A DNA stretch of 42,862 nt. Source: Azolla pinnata. Its lineage: Eukaryota > Streptophyta > Polypodiopsida > Salviniales > Salviniaceae. Below the pieces are notes generated by a model. That model was not told where the DNA came from. It made no database searches and was given only the letters and a program-made list of their open reading frames with translations. Shown here piece after piece: positions 16,721 to 28,539 of this stretch. The first letter of the stretch is position 1. Each line of letters starts with the position of its first letter. Both the position numbers and the translations under genes were made by a program. The DNA is taken from positions 5,240 to 48,101 of the forward strand of contig JBBBWG010028356.1 of the NCBI GenBank assembly GCA_037176905.1. Direction: 5' to 3'.

Positions 16721-19700
16721 GGCGGCGGCTGCTGCTGCTGCTCTTCTGCTCCCATCGTCGCCTACCAAACCCTGCTCCATCTCTCGCCGTTCCATCTTGC
16801 TCTCCACTGGCCCCTCCCTGCTCCTCCTCCTCCCTTCCTCCGCCCAATCTTCTACCCACAGCTCAACCGCCTCCTCAAATCCGATCATCGCCGGTTCCGG
16901 TGCCGATCCCCTTCTCCGCGACGATCCTCGCATCGAGGCCTTGCTTTCTCAGGCTTCGGAGGCATGGGCGAGATCCTACGATCCCAACGATCCTCGTTCC
17001 AAACAAGAGAACCTCGACCTGGCCAATCGCCTCTTCGACCAGATCGTGGCCCTCGATCCTCGCACCACCGAGTGGATCGAAGCGCGAGGCCAGGTGCATC
17101 TTCTTCTCCGATGCTTTCTCTCCCTGGCACGCAGTAGAGCGTGTACTATGTGTATGTTTTGGATCTCCATTGCCTCAATCAAAGCTTCTTCTTTTGGCCT
17201 TCCTCCTGTTAGTAGAACGTCCTTGCAATGCGCGTATCTCGTCTCATCTCATCTCCTGGGGATTGTATGTCTTTTCCATAGGTCCGGATAGATGCAAAGA
17301 GATTCAATGAGGCCATCTCAGATTTTGATGAGGTCATCCGAAGGTATGCCTTTTGAATGTCTGCGTTCACAGTTTCTTTATCCAAACACTGCATAATCAA
17401 AATTGGGTGGGGCGGGGCATTCACTTAATGCTACAAAGAGGTCCATCGTCTACAAATTGCTGTAGAATCATGGAAGTATGAAGCAAATCTGTGGATCAGA
17501 ATAAGTGTTAGTGCAGCTCTGGGCATGAGGCCACGCGAAACACTTTTCCTTCTCTGCATAGATAGATATTGGTGCTAGAGCAAATATTTCAATGCAGTTA
17601 ATAGTTGTCCACACTAACAAGAGTAAGTTTTTGTATCAAATAATGATATGAATGTAGTTAACAGTCATCCATACCAAGGAAAGTAATGTTTGAATGGTTT
17701 TAGTATCGATTAATGATATTATGTTCGATCAAGCGTGGTTCTAGAACCACGAGAAAGATGCTAACTAGGGAAAGGGTGTAAACAATGGAGAAGCTTGATT
17801 CCATTCTCTTATGATTCCACAGGGAGAGGAAATGGCAGTAGTTTGTTGGATGTATGTCTTGAATTGATATCTGTAGCATGGTAAATTTATAGAAAGAGGC
17901 TCCTGTGGTGTGATTCAGATAAATTGCATGCAAAATTTGTAACGTTTCTTACATTGTTTCATGCATTACCTAGATTTATGCTTATTCGCTGGAGATTATG
18001 GCTAGAGAGTGCAACATTATCTAGACAAATTGTACCTAATAAAAGGATCTGGTTTTGCTATTATTCTTTTGTACATGGGTTTCCCCATGAGCTAGCAAGC
18101 CTCTTTCACGAGCCACTATTTTGCTCGTACGTACATGAAAGTGTGTATAGAAATATATGTTGTTTTTTCTGCTAAATTTGGTAAGCATAAGATCGAAGTG
18201 TAGAGATTCGTGAGGTGGAAAGATCTCAAATCAGAGTAAGATTAGAGAGACAGTATTCTCTCTGGTGTTTGCTCGTTATTATGTGGTTTTGTTTTGGGTC
18301 ATTTACAGTCTCATATCAAAGACATTTAATTCGTGAGTACTTGGGTCCTCTTTGTTAGATCCCCAAACAACTTCAAAGCATATTCAGGCCGTGCATTGGC
18401 TTATGAAGGCCTCGCCGAGTGGGATAAAGCTGTTCTTGATTACACCAGAGCTCTCGAACAAGTCCAGCTCTCAACTGGATCCATTGAACCTTACATTGCT
18501 AATAGTAGAGGCAATGCTCTCTCATCCCTTGGTCGTTACTCTGAAGCTCTGCAAGATTACTTGTTGAGCCTCCAGGTGCTCAAATTTTCGTTTTATTCGG
18601 GTTCAAATTCAATCGTTCTGAAGATTTTGATATTTTTATTACCCAAACTTATATCTGGTCTTAATACTATAAGAAATCCAGGGTTTTCAGAAAGCCAAAG
18701 AACTGGACGGTGCCATTTATGCTGCAAGCAATGCAGCTTTGATGCGTGTCCAGGTAGGTCACTTCGCTGTCTTTTTATCAGCGACAGTCGGTTAAGCATA
18801 GAAACCCCCGTTCTGTATGCCTATAATATTATTATATGATTGCTGACATAGGCTGCAAGTGTTTTGTCATCTGAAGCTTGGAGATGAAGCAAAAGCAATG
18901 AAGGAGCTAATGTCTGTGGCGCGTAGGGCACCAGCAAGTATTGATATGCGGGCGGCACTTGCAGCATTATATTGGTCAAAGGTATGTTGCAAGGCTATTG
19001 CCGGAAACATCCACTGTACCAAGTCTGATGAGTGGAAGATTGGATTGCGTGTCACACAAGGAAGAAGTTAGCTGTATGCGAGCACAGAGTTGGCATTTTA
19101 TTGGATATGGGTTTGACCCTGGATGGATTGATTATTCTTGCATGGTTTTTCTGCCATTGGACTAACTTCTAAGCAGGCCTTGTTCTGTAGCTACCCAGAA
19201 TTGCTAGAAATAGAGATGGAAGTAGCTATTGTGTGGCCATGTTCGTAAGTGTTGATCTTGTGGAACGATGTATTATATACATATCAAATACCTCCTCGCC
19301 TCATACTCTAGAGAAGTAAATGCAAAAAACTTGAATCAGAAAACTCGAGCACATTGAACCCTGTTGTAATCTAGTGTGGGATGCCTAGGACCTAAGGCTT
19401 GGAACGATATTGAAAGTGTTGCTATAAAAACAAAGCTAGTTTAAGTTGGTTTTATGTCTGTGCAGCATAGCATGCAAATGGAGATTATGTTGAAGTTTTT
19501 TTTTGGAGTAGGTGCTAAATTAAGCTGTACTTTTGGATTAGGGTGAAGAACAAGCCGCGGAAGATGAATGGCGTTTTACATGTGAGAATATAAATTCAGG
19601 TCAGTTATTTGACAGCTGTGCATTGTATGCCGATTCTGATTGGCTACGGAGAATAAGGCGTTGGCCACCAGTTATGGTTGAACGCATGCAAAACTTTCTC

Positions 19701-19724
19701 CAACTGCGGTCTTCCTCTCGCTAA
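16719..19724 (+). CDS. TPR protein, probable thylakoid-lumen (Tat-targeted) protein
   Basis: Tetratricopeptide-repeat protein of the plant chloroplast-lumen type; its molecular role is unknown to me. Exons: 16719-17093, 17282-17343, 18359-18575, 18682-18753, 18877-18981, 19542-19724; 1014 nt, 337 aa. The presequence starts with a poly-Ala/Leu stretch. It then shows a twin-arginine motif and hydrophobic core (SISRRSILL, then LLLLLPSSA, about residues 20-43), as in Tat-dependent lumen proteins. TPR-like helices cover about 100-280 (for example AYSGRALAYEGLAEWDKAVL and GNALSSLGRYSEALQDYLLS). The C-terminus ends in the family-like WLRRIRRWPPVMVERMQNFL. Exon 4 could start at 18691 instead of 18682 (AG before both, both in frame). 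Exon 5 uses the AG at 18875-18876; the upstream AG at 18850-18851 would hit a stop. Relatives known to me lack the short QLFDS insert in the last exon. Confidence 0.88.
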
Positions 19725-21241
19725 GCCCAAGTTCTGAAAGACCCGCATGCATATAATCAATTTCACAGCTATTTGTTGATTAACATGTAAAGCAAAATGG
19801 TGCTGAAGGTGGCAAGTATGCATCAATTATGAATGCAAATCTAGAATTCGGGCAGTTGCGCTCAGATCCAAATACAGGGTTAGCATACAATAATATGTGG
19901 TGATGCTATTCTTCTATAGCTCTTTGTCTCCATTGTGTTTGCTCTGAATATAGGCGATTGTCTCTGTAATAGGAGAGAGCATCAACATCAGAGAAGTATG
20001 GCATTTGATTTGTGTTTTTCTATGGGAATGGGAATGCTCATGATTGATTTTTTAGGGGAATTATATCCCTTCTTTCAACTTTGGTAGTATTTATCTAGCT
20101 TATAAACGTTAACATTAGTGTGGGTTTTCTAAAATGTGGGCTCTGTACATATCACACTTCATTCAATCTGGTTTATCATCCAAGTATACACACACACACA
20201 CACGCATAAAATGCTCATCACAATCTAAGATTCCTGTATAATTGATCGTAAGATAGTCTCTGCAGGTTAAGGCTTTTTCAATGCCATGATGTTTTAGTTA
20301 TATCCAAGTATATATATAATGCTCATCACAATCTAAGATTCCTGTATAATTGATCCTAAGATAGTCTCTGCAGGTTAAGGCATTTTCAGTGCCATCATGT
20401 TTTGGTTAAATACATTCAGCAAAATTGTGATTGTTGCTTTGAAGGCCTACAGCATGAACTAACTCAGAGCTTCACTAATCAGCTCCGTTGAACCTTCTCT
20501 AAATGCCGCGAATTGTACTAAACACTAATTGAGTAAGTGATCAGCTAGCGGCTGACCAATTGTCTCAAATGATCAACAAGTCTACACACAAATGACAATT
20601 TCGTTGGCACAAATGTTTACATCAGGTGGTTGAGATTGTTATAGAGACATGGTTGCACAAATGCAATAGTTTTGAATGCACTTTGCTGTGGAAAGCTTTT
20701 GATTTTCTTTGTTGAGATAGTGGGCACTTGAACGTATATAGCGTATTGCTTGCAAATCCTTATTCATGCTCGAAATTGCTTGCAAATCCTTATTCATGCT
20801 CGAATTCGACGTCATCAAGGCTAATCCCTTCATCTCTCTAGATATACCATAAAGTAGATATATAGAGGATGATCAATGGAGCAAGGCATTCAGAACATTG
20901 ATTTCAGAATATGCATTTCAATGCCATGGAGAATATGCTCTTGCACTCCCAAAAGATGAAGAAGAAGAAGAAGAAGAAGAAGAAGAAGATGATGATGATA
21001 GAGGAGAAGAAGAAGAAGAAGAAGAGGGGAAATGAATCCATGGTCCATGGCCATACAAAAGATATCCTTCTCTTCAGGAGGAGAATATGAAGCATTTATA
21101 CCTCTGACACGACACAAATTCAGAGGCTCTGTGTAAGCTAAAACAGAGAGCCTCCTTTTGTTGTTGGTGGTGTGTCTGGACTCTGTTTATAACAGAAGAA
21201 ACAGAGTGAAGTTTTTTTTTTTTTTTGCTACAGAGCCAGCG
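19725..21241. other. Intergenic region between the TPR and SPP genes
   Basis: No gene is seen. It holds a diverged tandem duplication (about 20175-20300 and 20303-20410) whose copies share CATCACAATCTAAGATTCCT and AAGATAGTCTCTGCAGGTTA. A perfect 29-bp direct duplication follows (about 20747-20804, GCTTGCAAATCCTTATTCAT twice). There are (CA)n at about 20190-20203 and GAA-rich tracts at 20957-20990 and 21003-21028. A T-run at 21213-21226 lies just before the SPP start. The last few hundred bases should contain the SPP promoter. Confidence 0.7.
20957..21028. repeat. (GAA)n/(GAT)n microsatellites upstream of SPP
   Basis: Runs of AAGAAG with a GATGATGAT interruption lie about 215-285 bp before the SPP start codon; on the minus strand they give long Leu/Phe-rich open frames that are not genes. 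Confidence 0.9.
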
Positions 21242-24200
21242 ATGGATTCTTCTCCGCCCTCGCCTCCTCGCTTCATGATCGTATCCGACTTGGACCATAC
21301 CATGGTTAGCTCTGATGTTACATAAAAGATTCACCTTGCTCCTTGTGTATGCATATATGAATGTATGCACGTATGTATATGTCTGTGTGTGCAGATGTAC
21401 ATACACGTAAAGGATTCTCTCGGTTTCTCGTGTGTATGTGTAAGAGGTTCACTCTGTTTCTTGATGTGTATGCATGCGTGTATGTGCGGAAGGTTCACTC
21501 TGATTCTTGATGTGTATGCATGAGTGCATGTGCGGAAGATTCACTCTGTTTCTTGATGTGTATGCATGTGTGCATGTGTGAAAGATTCACTCTGCTTCGT
21601 GATGTGTATGCATGTGTGAAAGATTCACTCTGTTTTCTGCTGTGTATGCATGTGGGTATGTGTGAAAGATTCACTCTGTTTCGTGATGTGTATGCATGTG
21701 TGTAGGTGTGAAAGATTCACTCTGTTTCTTATTTTGTATGCTTGTGTGCAATGCTTGCATGAATAATTTTGATCTGTGAATATGTGCTTGAGGTGCTTCG
21801 TTTCGGCATAATTGATGATGCATATAGGATCCATGTGTGATTGTAATGCTAGTTTCTTATGAACTTGCCTAGCTGGTTAACGGAATGCTCAGCCATTCAG
21901 GTTGATTGTTCAGCAATCACCAAGCCTCAATGTGGTAGAGCAAAACCTTCTTGTTTCTCTTTTTATCTGAGGTTTTTGAAGCTTCTTTTCCTTTCTGTTT
22001 ATACAGGTGGATCACCATGACTCTGATAACACATCACTCCTTCGGTTCAATGCACTCTGGGCTGCAAATTATTACCATGATTCTTTATTGGTATTTTCCA
22101 CGGGAAGGTCTCCAACCCTCTACAAAGAACTCAGAAGTCATAAGCCTCTTCTTACACCCAACATCACCATAATGTCTGTGGGTACTGAGATTATGTATGG
22201 CGATGCCATGGTACCCGATGAAGGTTGGGAAGAGGAATTGAACAAAGGCTGGGACAGGAAAGTTGTTGTGGAGGAAACCTCCAAATTTCCGCAACTCCGA
22301 TACCAGGTATGCTTTTGCTGAATCATGATGTGTTTGTACTTGGCATATGAGCAGCTTTTGATTTGCGCGAAAACTTCTAGAAGTAATGAGGGAGTGATGC
22401 AGATAATGAACTTCCACTTATAGATATAAGAAATTTATGGGCAATGTCATAAACGGATATGTTCTCCCAGCACCTGAGCCCCATAATGTTTGTGGTTGTT
22501 GCTTAATACAATTTGGTTCAATTACCCTCCTTGGAATCACATTGGATTTAGTGCAGATGTATTAATCTCTATGTGAATATTTGTGAGCAGTGCATATTTA
22601 ACTTTGTCTGGATGTTTTGAATTTCAAGGCCCAGGTTATACTGTCACTTATATAATATTGAGGGTCGAACTAGCAGATTTCTGATTTATGGCTTCTTTAG
22701 CATGATGCCCAATTTTTTATTCGTTGGAAGATTGATAAAAGATTCGCCAGAGTTTTGAAGTATGCTGAATTCTCACTTCATACTGTCAATCCTACAGTTG
22801 AATTGATCATTCTATGAGCTGAATTATATATGCATCTATTGGTAGGAGTTTAGACAAGGATTAGAACACCTTAATATGAAGTTACCTATCACTGTTTGCA
22901 AAGAGATTCATGGTTGATACTTATTACTTGGGCCCAGATTGAAACGGAACAAAGACCACACAAAGTAAGCTTCTATGTGGACAAGGAGCATGCAAAAGAT
23001 GTCATCAATGCCCTAACTCTGAAGTTCCGGGAGCATGGGGTAAAGATCTGGTTTTTCAAAGTTGTCTTTTTCTTTGCTCTGTAGCAAAAGATATTTTACA
23101 TCGCCTTAGTCTTATGTCTCTGTTTCCTAATGTTTTTATTGCATATACATAGCTCAAGGCAAAGCTCATATACAGTGGGGGGATTGATTTGGATGTCCTT
23201 CCTGAAGGTGCAGGGAAAGGTCAAGCCCTAGCATACCTTATGCGTAAATTGAAGACAGAAGAAAGGCTCCCATCAAACACCCTTGTTTGTGGTGACTCTG
23301 GGAATGATGCAGAGCTTTTCATGGTGCCGGATGTATATGGGGTCATGGTGAGTATTTGAAGCATATCTTAAAAAAGGTTTAACTTTTGTCGAGAACTTGA
23401 ACAGGGTTTACACTGGTGATTTCTTCCATCAATGCTGTGTGGGATAGGCAATTCATCATATAGTGCAGGGTTACTGAAATGTGCTAAATTTGAGCTTTTC
23501 ATATATTGTGCGTCACACATGCATTTATATGTCAACATAGAGTGTATCCAATAGGTACTTTCCATGTTGAGTGTGAATTCCTTATCACTATTTATACTTT
23601 GGATATTTCTTGTTGCTCATTCTGGGCTCCATAGGCGCTCCTTTTCTAGGCATTATGTACAATCCCAAATGAAATTTTGTTCTTAAAAAGAAGTTTTTGG
23701 GACTGCTATGGATCTGCAGGTTGGGAACGCACAGGAAGAACTGCTGCAATGGTATGCCGAGAATGGTCGGAATAACCCTCGTATCTTTCATGCAAGTGAG
23801 AGGTGTGCTTCTGGTATCATTCAGGCAATGCAGCACTTCAGCTTACAGCCAAATGTATCGCCTCGAGACTTTGACGCTCTTCTCCGAGATAAAAATCATG
23901 AAGATGACTATGCAATGGTGGCAACCTTAGTAGTGGAATTCTATCTTCTAAGAGAGAGATGGGATCGAGCTGAGGTTGAACAGTCCGAGGATGTTCTGAA
24001 ATCATTGAAAGCTGTTGTGGTAAAGAAAATCGACTGCATTCTGATAGCTGGAAGCTAATTTTGTATTTTTGTGTCGATGACAGTTAGCATCTATGTTGCT
24101 ACCATCATAGTGTTGCTAACTTGAGCAAACCGATTGAACAATGCAGTCTTCGACATGCCGTGTTATACTTCCTTGGGGAGAGGAAGTGAAAGTCCACTGC

Positions 24201-24840
24201 TTGCTCGACGAATTGCAATCGAAACATGGCATATACAAGGACAGCCAATATCAGACATGGATTGACCGTCTTCGAATACGCAGAATAGGTGGTGCCAGTT
24301 GGCTTGTCAGATTTGACTTGTGGAAGCGAACGGGTGAGTTTGTTTTCCTGGCCAGAGAAGCACCTGTAACTTCTCTGTTGCATGTGGGTAGCTTGTGCAT
24401 GGATGTTAAGGAAGGGATGACCTGAAAGATGTTAAAAATGCATTCATGCGCATCAAGTTAACGAGCGTGCATGTATATATAAAGCAGTTTTGGGCAGTTA
24501 ATATGCATATAACAGATGCTTATGCTTCGACGTCGTTCAATTACATACCTAGTTAAATACAAATTTGGATGGGGCTCAAGTTCCTTTGCTTTTGCAGCTA
24601 AGCAAGTCACTTGCTGCATGACGACTGCATCCTTGGAATCAGAGGTAAAGAGAACTGTGCTTCTAGCTCTTGATATCTTGTTGTTGCTATACATTAGATG
24701 CAGTTAATCTTTCACAATTTTTGTGCTTAGAACAGCTCTTCCTTCTCTTTTCGCAGAAGGGTTCGAACCATGCGGTCTGGACCAGCATACATAAAACTTG
24801 GCTCAAAGGGTTTGGCCCGGGATCGAACTCGTTGCTTTGA
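21242..24840 (+). CDS. SPP: Sucrose-phosphate phosphatase (SPP)
   Basis: Cytosolic HAD-superfamily enzyme that hydrolyses sucrose-6-phosphate to sucrose, the last step of sucrose synthesis after SPS. Exons: 21242-21304, 22007-22306, 22938-23039, 23153-23347, 23720-24019, 24147-24333, 24598-24644, 24757-24840; 1278 nt, 425 aa, the usual length of plant SPP. Motif I is SDLDHTM with the nucleophile Asp16 and general acid Asp18. [12 protein letters not shown] and SVGTEIMYG follow. HKVSFYV and [11 protein letters not shown] match the cap and loop regions, and [11 protein letters not shown] (201-211) is the metal-binding motif. The C-terminal SPP domain (about 260-425) ends with [12 protein letters not shown], matching the family's VW-H--QTW pattern. 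Catalytic residues are intact, so it should be active. Intron 1 is filled by a 45-48 bp minisatellite. The start is the first ATG, directly before the HAD motif. Confidence 0.96.
21395..21745. repeat. Minisatellite (unit about 36-48 bp) in SPP intron 1
   Basis: Seven to eight imperfect units share GATTCACTCTGTTTCTTGAT and TGTGTATGCATGTGTG. The array occupies about half of the 702-bp first intron, between the exon with the catalytic DLDHT motif and exon 2. It yields open frames on both strands that are not coding. Confidence 0.92.
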
Positions 24841-25968
24841 CATGATCTTTTTACTTCCCTAAAAATTCCTTCCCCCTAAATATTAAAATCTGAGGAATAA
24901 AATGTTGGATCGAACCAATACATTGTATCGAGTTTTTCTGTAAAACCTTTTGGTGAAAAGGGAGAAACAGAAAAAGCAATTTCATCTAACAAGGGTGCCT
25001 CCTCCGCAGATCGAACCTATTTACAACTGTAATTGGCTATAGATATAGCATGACTACATCATTTATTGAAATGCATTGGGCATGATCAAAATCTTTCAGA
25101 ACATAAGCAACTCTATACATGAAGAGTTTAAGAACCCCATTCTGAAATGACTTTAGATTGATTGATTTCAGCCCTTTTCGATTCGGATTATACAAATACA
25201 AATTTGGAAGTGTATCCCATCATCAAAATGTTGGATTGATTCATCATCAGGGCAGATCACAATCATTAGACATTGTGGATTTGGTCATCAGTTGTTTGTT
25301 AATCTTATTCTGCATTGAATAAAAAATTGTGCCTCATTTTACAGTGTGCTGGTCTTTGTGACATGCCTTCCATCCGCGGAAAAAGTAATCTTATATTGAG
25401 CAAAAACTGCAGAAAATGCGTGGTCAAAGCGCGAAGTGAGATCATATATGTCATGGCCTTCCATAATACTGAATGCTTTCAGTATATTTTGTACAAGATT
25501 TTGTGAATTCCTTCACTGATCCGATGCGCTTTTCTTCTTTTTTAATCTTGGTGCCATTCGTAACCAATGATTGTAGTAGGTATAAATCTTTTTGGGCTTT
25601 AGAGCAAAATACTCCTGGCCCCGAAAAAATTCTGGATATTTCGCCGTTTTTTTTGGCGGTTACAGAGCTCATCCCCAAACGTGCACGCCATCTTCAACGT
25701 GCGTACTCGATGATGCTTGCTTGCTAACTACACAACTTTCCATGCCGAATTTTCCTTAGTGGGGGCACATGTAGGAAAAAGAGAAAAAGAAAGAAAGAAA
25801 GAAAGACAGACAGAAGCCAGACAGACCGATTGTGCGCTTCTGAATGGATGTCACATTGCGATACCATCCGATCCGATAAAGAAGAGGAAAGCGATCAAAA
25901 AGAAAAAAGGACTCGGAAAGCACCGACTCGAGGTTAGGAAAGTAAATTGGAAATTCCGGTATGCAAAA

Positions 25969-25989
25969 CCCTAAACCCTAAACCCTAAA
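25969..25989. repeat. Short interstitial telomere-like block, CCCTAAA x3
   Basis: Three perfect CCCTAAA heptamers followed by a decayed one (CCTTAA). There is no adjacent gene start, so a promoter telo-box role is less likely than for the block at 16449. Confidence 0.85.
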
Positions 25990-27946
25990 CCTTAACTGTA
26001 ATGCGAGATAAATTGTCTGTTCTTGTAACTTCAAGTTTTTTTTTTTTTTTTTTTTTACGCGTTGCATTTTGGGGCCAAAATACATACATATGTAAATGGC
26101 GGAGATCAATCGCGCGATCGAATCATTTTCAGCGTAATTTCGTCCTTGCTAAAAATAGTACACGGACCTTCAAAACGCTTAAATGTCTCAGGTTTTACTG
26201 CGCTTTTTTTTTTCTAATCGATCTTGCAGGCATTATCTGCTTCCAGTTAGGTAGCTCAATAGCTATCTATCTATCTGTCAATCCATCAATCTATCTAGAT
26301 ATAAGCATCAATGTATGCATATATATATATGCACGATCATTTGGGAATTTGCACGACAAAAGGCCCCTGATTGGTGAAGAGCTCGAAAAAAAATCATGTG
26401 TCTGAACAGAAGCAATGTCAAACTTAGCTCATTCGAGTACATACAGGCGCTTCAGACACAGAGAGGAGAAGCCTTCATCAAATGATGCCAAATCTTCATC
26501 GGCGATGAGACCTTCTTTGGCTTCAGAGGTGCATCCATCTAATCGAATCCGAACAATATCAAACACATATGCATTAATCAGCTTCCTTTCTATTACTTAT
26601 AAAGAATACATGAAAATTCGAAAGAGAAACCCCCAGGAAATTACAGGGAAATGACGAAGTAATTGGCGGGGATATAACCATGTAGAGAGAAATTTACCAA
26701 AATACGCCTAGCAAATTTGATCGAGTCCAAACTCGACGCCTGCTAAAATTAAGGGTAGAATCGATTGGCGAGGAATGGTTAAGCATTAGCCGTGACAGTT
26801 GGTGAATTATATACTTGTTTGAGTATAAAATTGTAAATTCTACTTCGCCTTTAGGCGTTTTTTAATACCAAGTGGAAGAATATCTTTTAAATAAATAAAA
26901 ACTAGACGTTCATCTGCGATTTATTAAGTTTTAAGCAGGCGTTAAAATTGCAGCTAATCAATTCGCGAGGGGTTTTTGGACATGCCCCGATGCATCGTCA
27001 TCGGAATTCGCAGCACCTGCAGAATGGCTTCTTCTTGTTGTCTCCCCCTCCCCCAAGAAGCTGTTGCATCTTCCGCTCGACGACAAACAACACAAGCTCC
27101 TGGATCGATCCTCTTCTCTACGTGATTCTTTTCTTCGTGCATGGTTTTTCGAGCCGACGATTCGATTCGACGCGCAACAGTGCGATGCAACGAGTGAGCC
27201 TCTCTAGTCCTTGTGGTTTTGGTGAGGGGGTCAAAACCTCGGATCCGATCGCATAGCCACTTAGAATGAATGATATAAAATGTAATGGTTTTGCCCGCTA
27301 TTGCTGCTACTACACGAAATTTTTACGAATGAAAAATGAGCATGAATGTTTGGTTTGCGTTGTTCCATGAATCGAAATTTGTCCATTCACATTTTCCTAT
27401 ACATGCTTACATGATTCTTATGATGATTCAACCAGATTGTTTTTGTGCCTTCGAGGGTTCCTGTTTTTGTTTTGGGGAAAGTTACCAAAACAAATTTGTT
27501 AACTGTATTCTGATGTCTATCAAAACAAAAGAATACAGACTAACATCTATTAACGCTACAATGTACTGCACAATTAGTCTGTCTATTAACGCTAAACTAA
27601 TTACATTCGAAAACTGCTAACATCGGTCAATCGAATGCAACAAGGGCATTGATCAGCAAACGACAGTACAAAGTAAGGAACAATCAGTTAATGGCAGTAG
27701 TAAGATTGATCAGAATGAACGAACACGAGAAGAGATTAGATGGAAGCGATCGGTCAGAGAAGGATAGAATTGAATTTAGCGAGAAGTGATTAGGAAGCAA
27801 TAGTAGTAGGTGGGGTGGGGAAGGAATAAAATCGATTAGTTAGAATTGATTAGCCGTTAATTTCTAGCGAGACTCGGGACTAAGCTCGAGATTTCCATGG
27901 CCATTGGATGGGAATCGAAACCAAGACTGAATGCCCTGGTTGAACA

Positions 27947-27967
27947 TTTAGGGTTTAGGGTTTAGGG
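27947..27967. repeat. Short interstitial telomere-like block, TTTAGGG x3
   Basis: Three perfect TTTAGGG heptamers, in the opposite orientation to the larger CCCTAA array that begins about 700 bp further right. Confidence 0.85.
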
Positions 27968-28157
27968 TTCTGTTAACACGGTCATGTACGTGTGAATGCA
28001 CACAGTTTACTCGGTTCTGCGGAGTTTGGTACGCGCAATCTTGGTGTGAAGGAAGGAAGGAAGGAATGAATGCTCGTTTCCGCATGATCTTTCTGGCACC
28101 GGAGGATTCGTGACCAAAGTTTCGCTTGGGCGGACTAACTGCTTCTGGCTGCCAAAT

Positions 28158-28460
28158 TGACAGATCGGAATCGGATCAAAGCTCTGTCAGAATCGGAACC
28201 GGATCGAAGCTCAGTCGGAATCGGAATCGGATCGACGCTCTGTCGGAACCAGAATCGGATCGGCGCTCTGTCGGAATCGGAATCAGATCGAAGCTCTGTC
28301 AGAATCAGATCGAAGCTCTGTCAGAATCGGAATCGGATCGAAGCTCTGCCGGAATTGGATCGAAGCTCTGTCGGAATCGGAATCGGACCGAAGCTCTGTC
28401 GGGATCGGAATCAGACCGAAGCTCTGTCGGGATCGGAATCGGATCGCAGCTCTATCCATA
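28158..28460. repeat. Minisatellite of about 28-30 bp (GGAATCGGATCGAAGCTCTG)
   Basis: About ten imperfect copies of a unit containing GGAATCGGATCGAAGCTCTG, with variants lacking one GGAATC. It keeps frames open in both directions (Ser/Asp/Arg-rich), which is a repeat artefact and not an SR-type protein. Confidence 0.92.
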
Positions 28461-28539
28461 GGAGCAGAGGAACAGAACACCGAATCGATTGGGTCATGTC
28501 GATTGGAATCTCTAGCAGAATCTCTGGTCGACGAGGACG

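Larger units (their letters stand above)
24841..28130. other. Gene-poor stretch downstream of SPP
   Basis: This holds the SPP 3' UTR and then about 3 kb in which I recognise no gene. Open frames of 60-130 codons (for example 26001-26405 and 26948-27256) match nothing I know, lack convincing splice partners and are low-complexity in part. Small features: a GAAA/GACA run at 25775-25815, CCCTAAA x3 at 25969-25989, a T-run at 26037-26056, (TA)n at about 26317-26329, TTTAGGG x3 at 27947-27967 and GGAA x4 at 28049-28066. Confidence 0.6.

Noticed and set aside
18333..18839. 168-codon ORF extending past TPR exon 3
   Set aside because: Read-through of the donor at 18576 into introns; the spliced model keeps family similarity, the read-through does not.
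24757..24790. tRNA-like B-box GGTTCGAACC
   Set aside because: It lies inside the last SPP coding exon, with no A-box and no cloverleaf; chance match.
26846..26862. CGCCTTTAGGCG followed by T-run, like a terminator hairpin
   Set aside because: Four-base stem only, in a plant intergenic region with no adjacent gene; not meaningful.
26948..27256. 102-codon ORF starting near 26948
   Set aside because: No recognisable family, no splice partner and a similar-sized frame on the opposite strand; kept as unsupported.
28158..28460. CRISPR-like direct repeats
   Set aside because: Contiguous tandem repeats without unique spacers, in a plant nuclear context.
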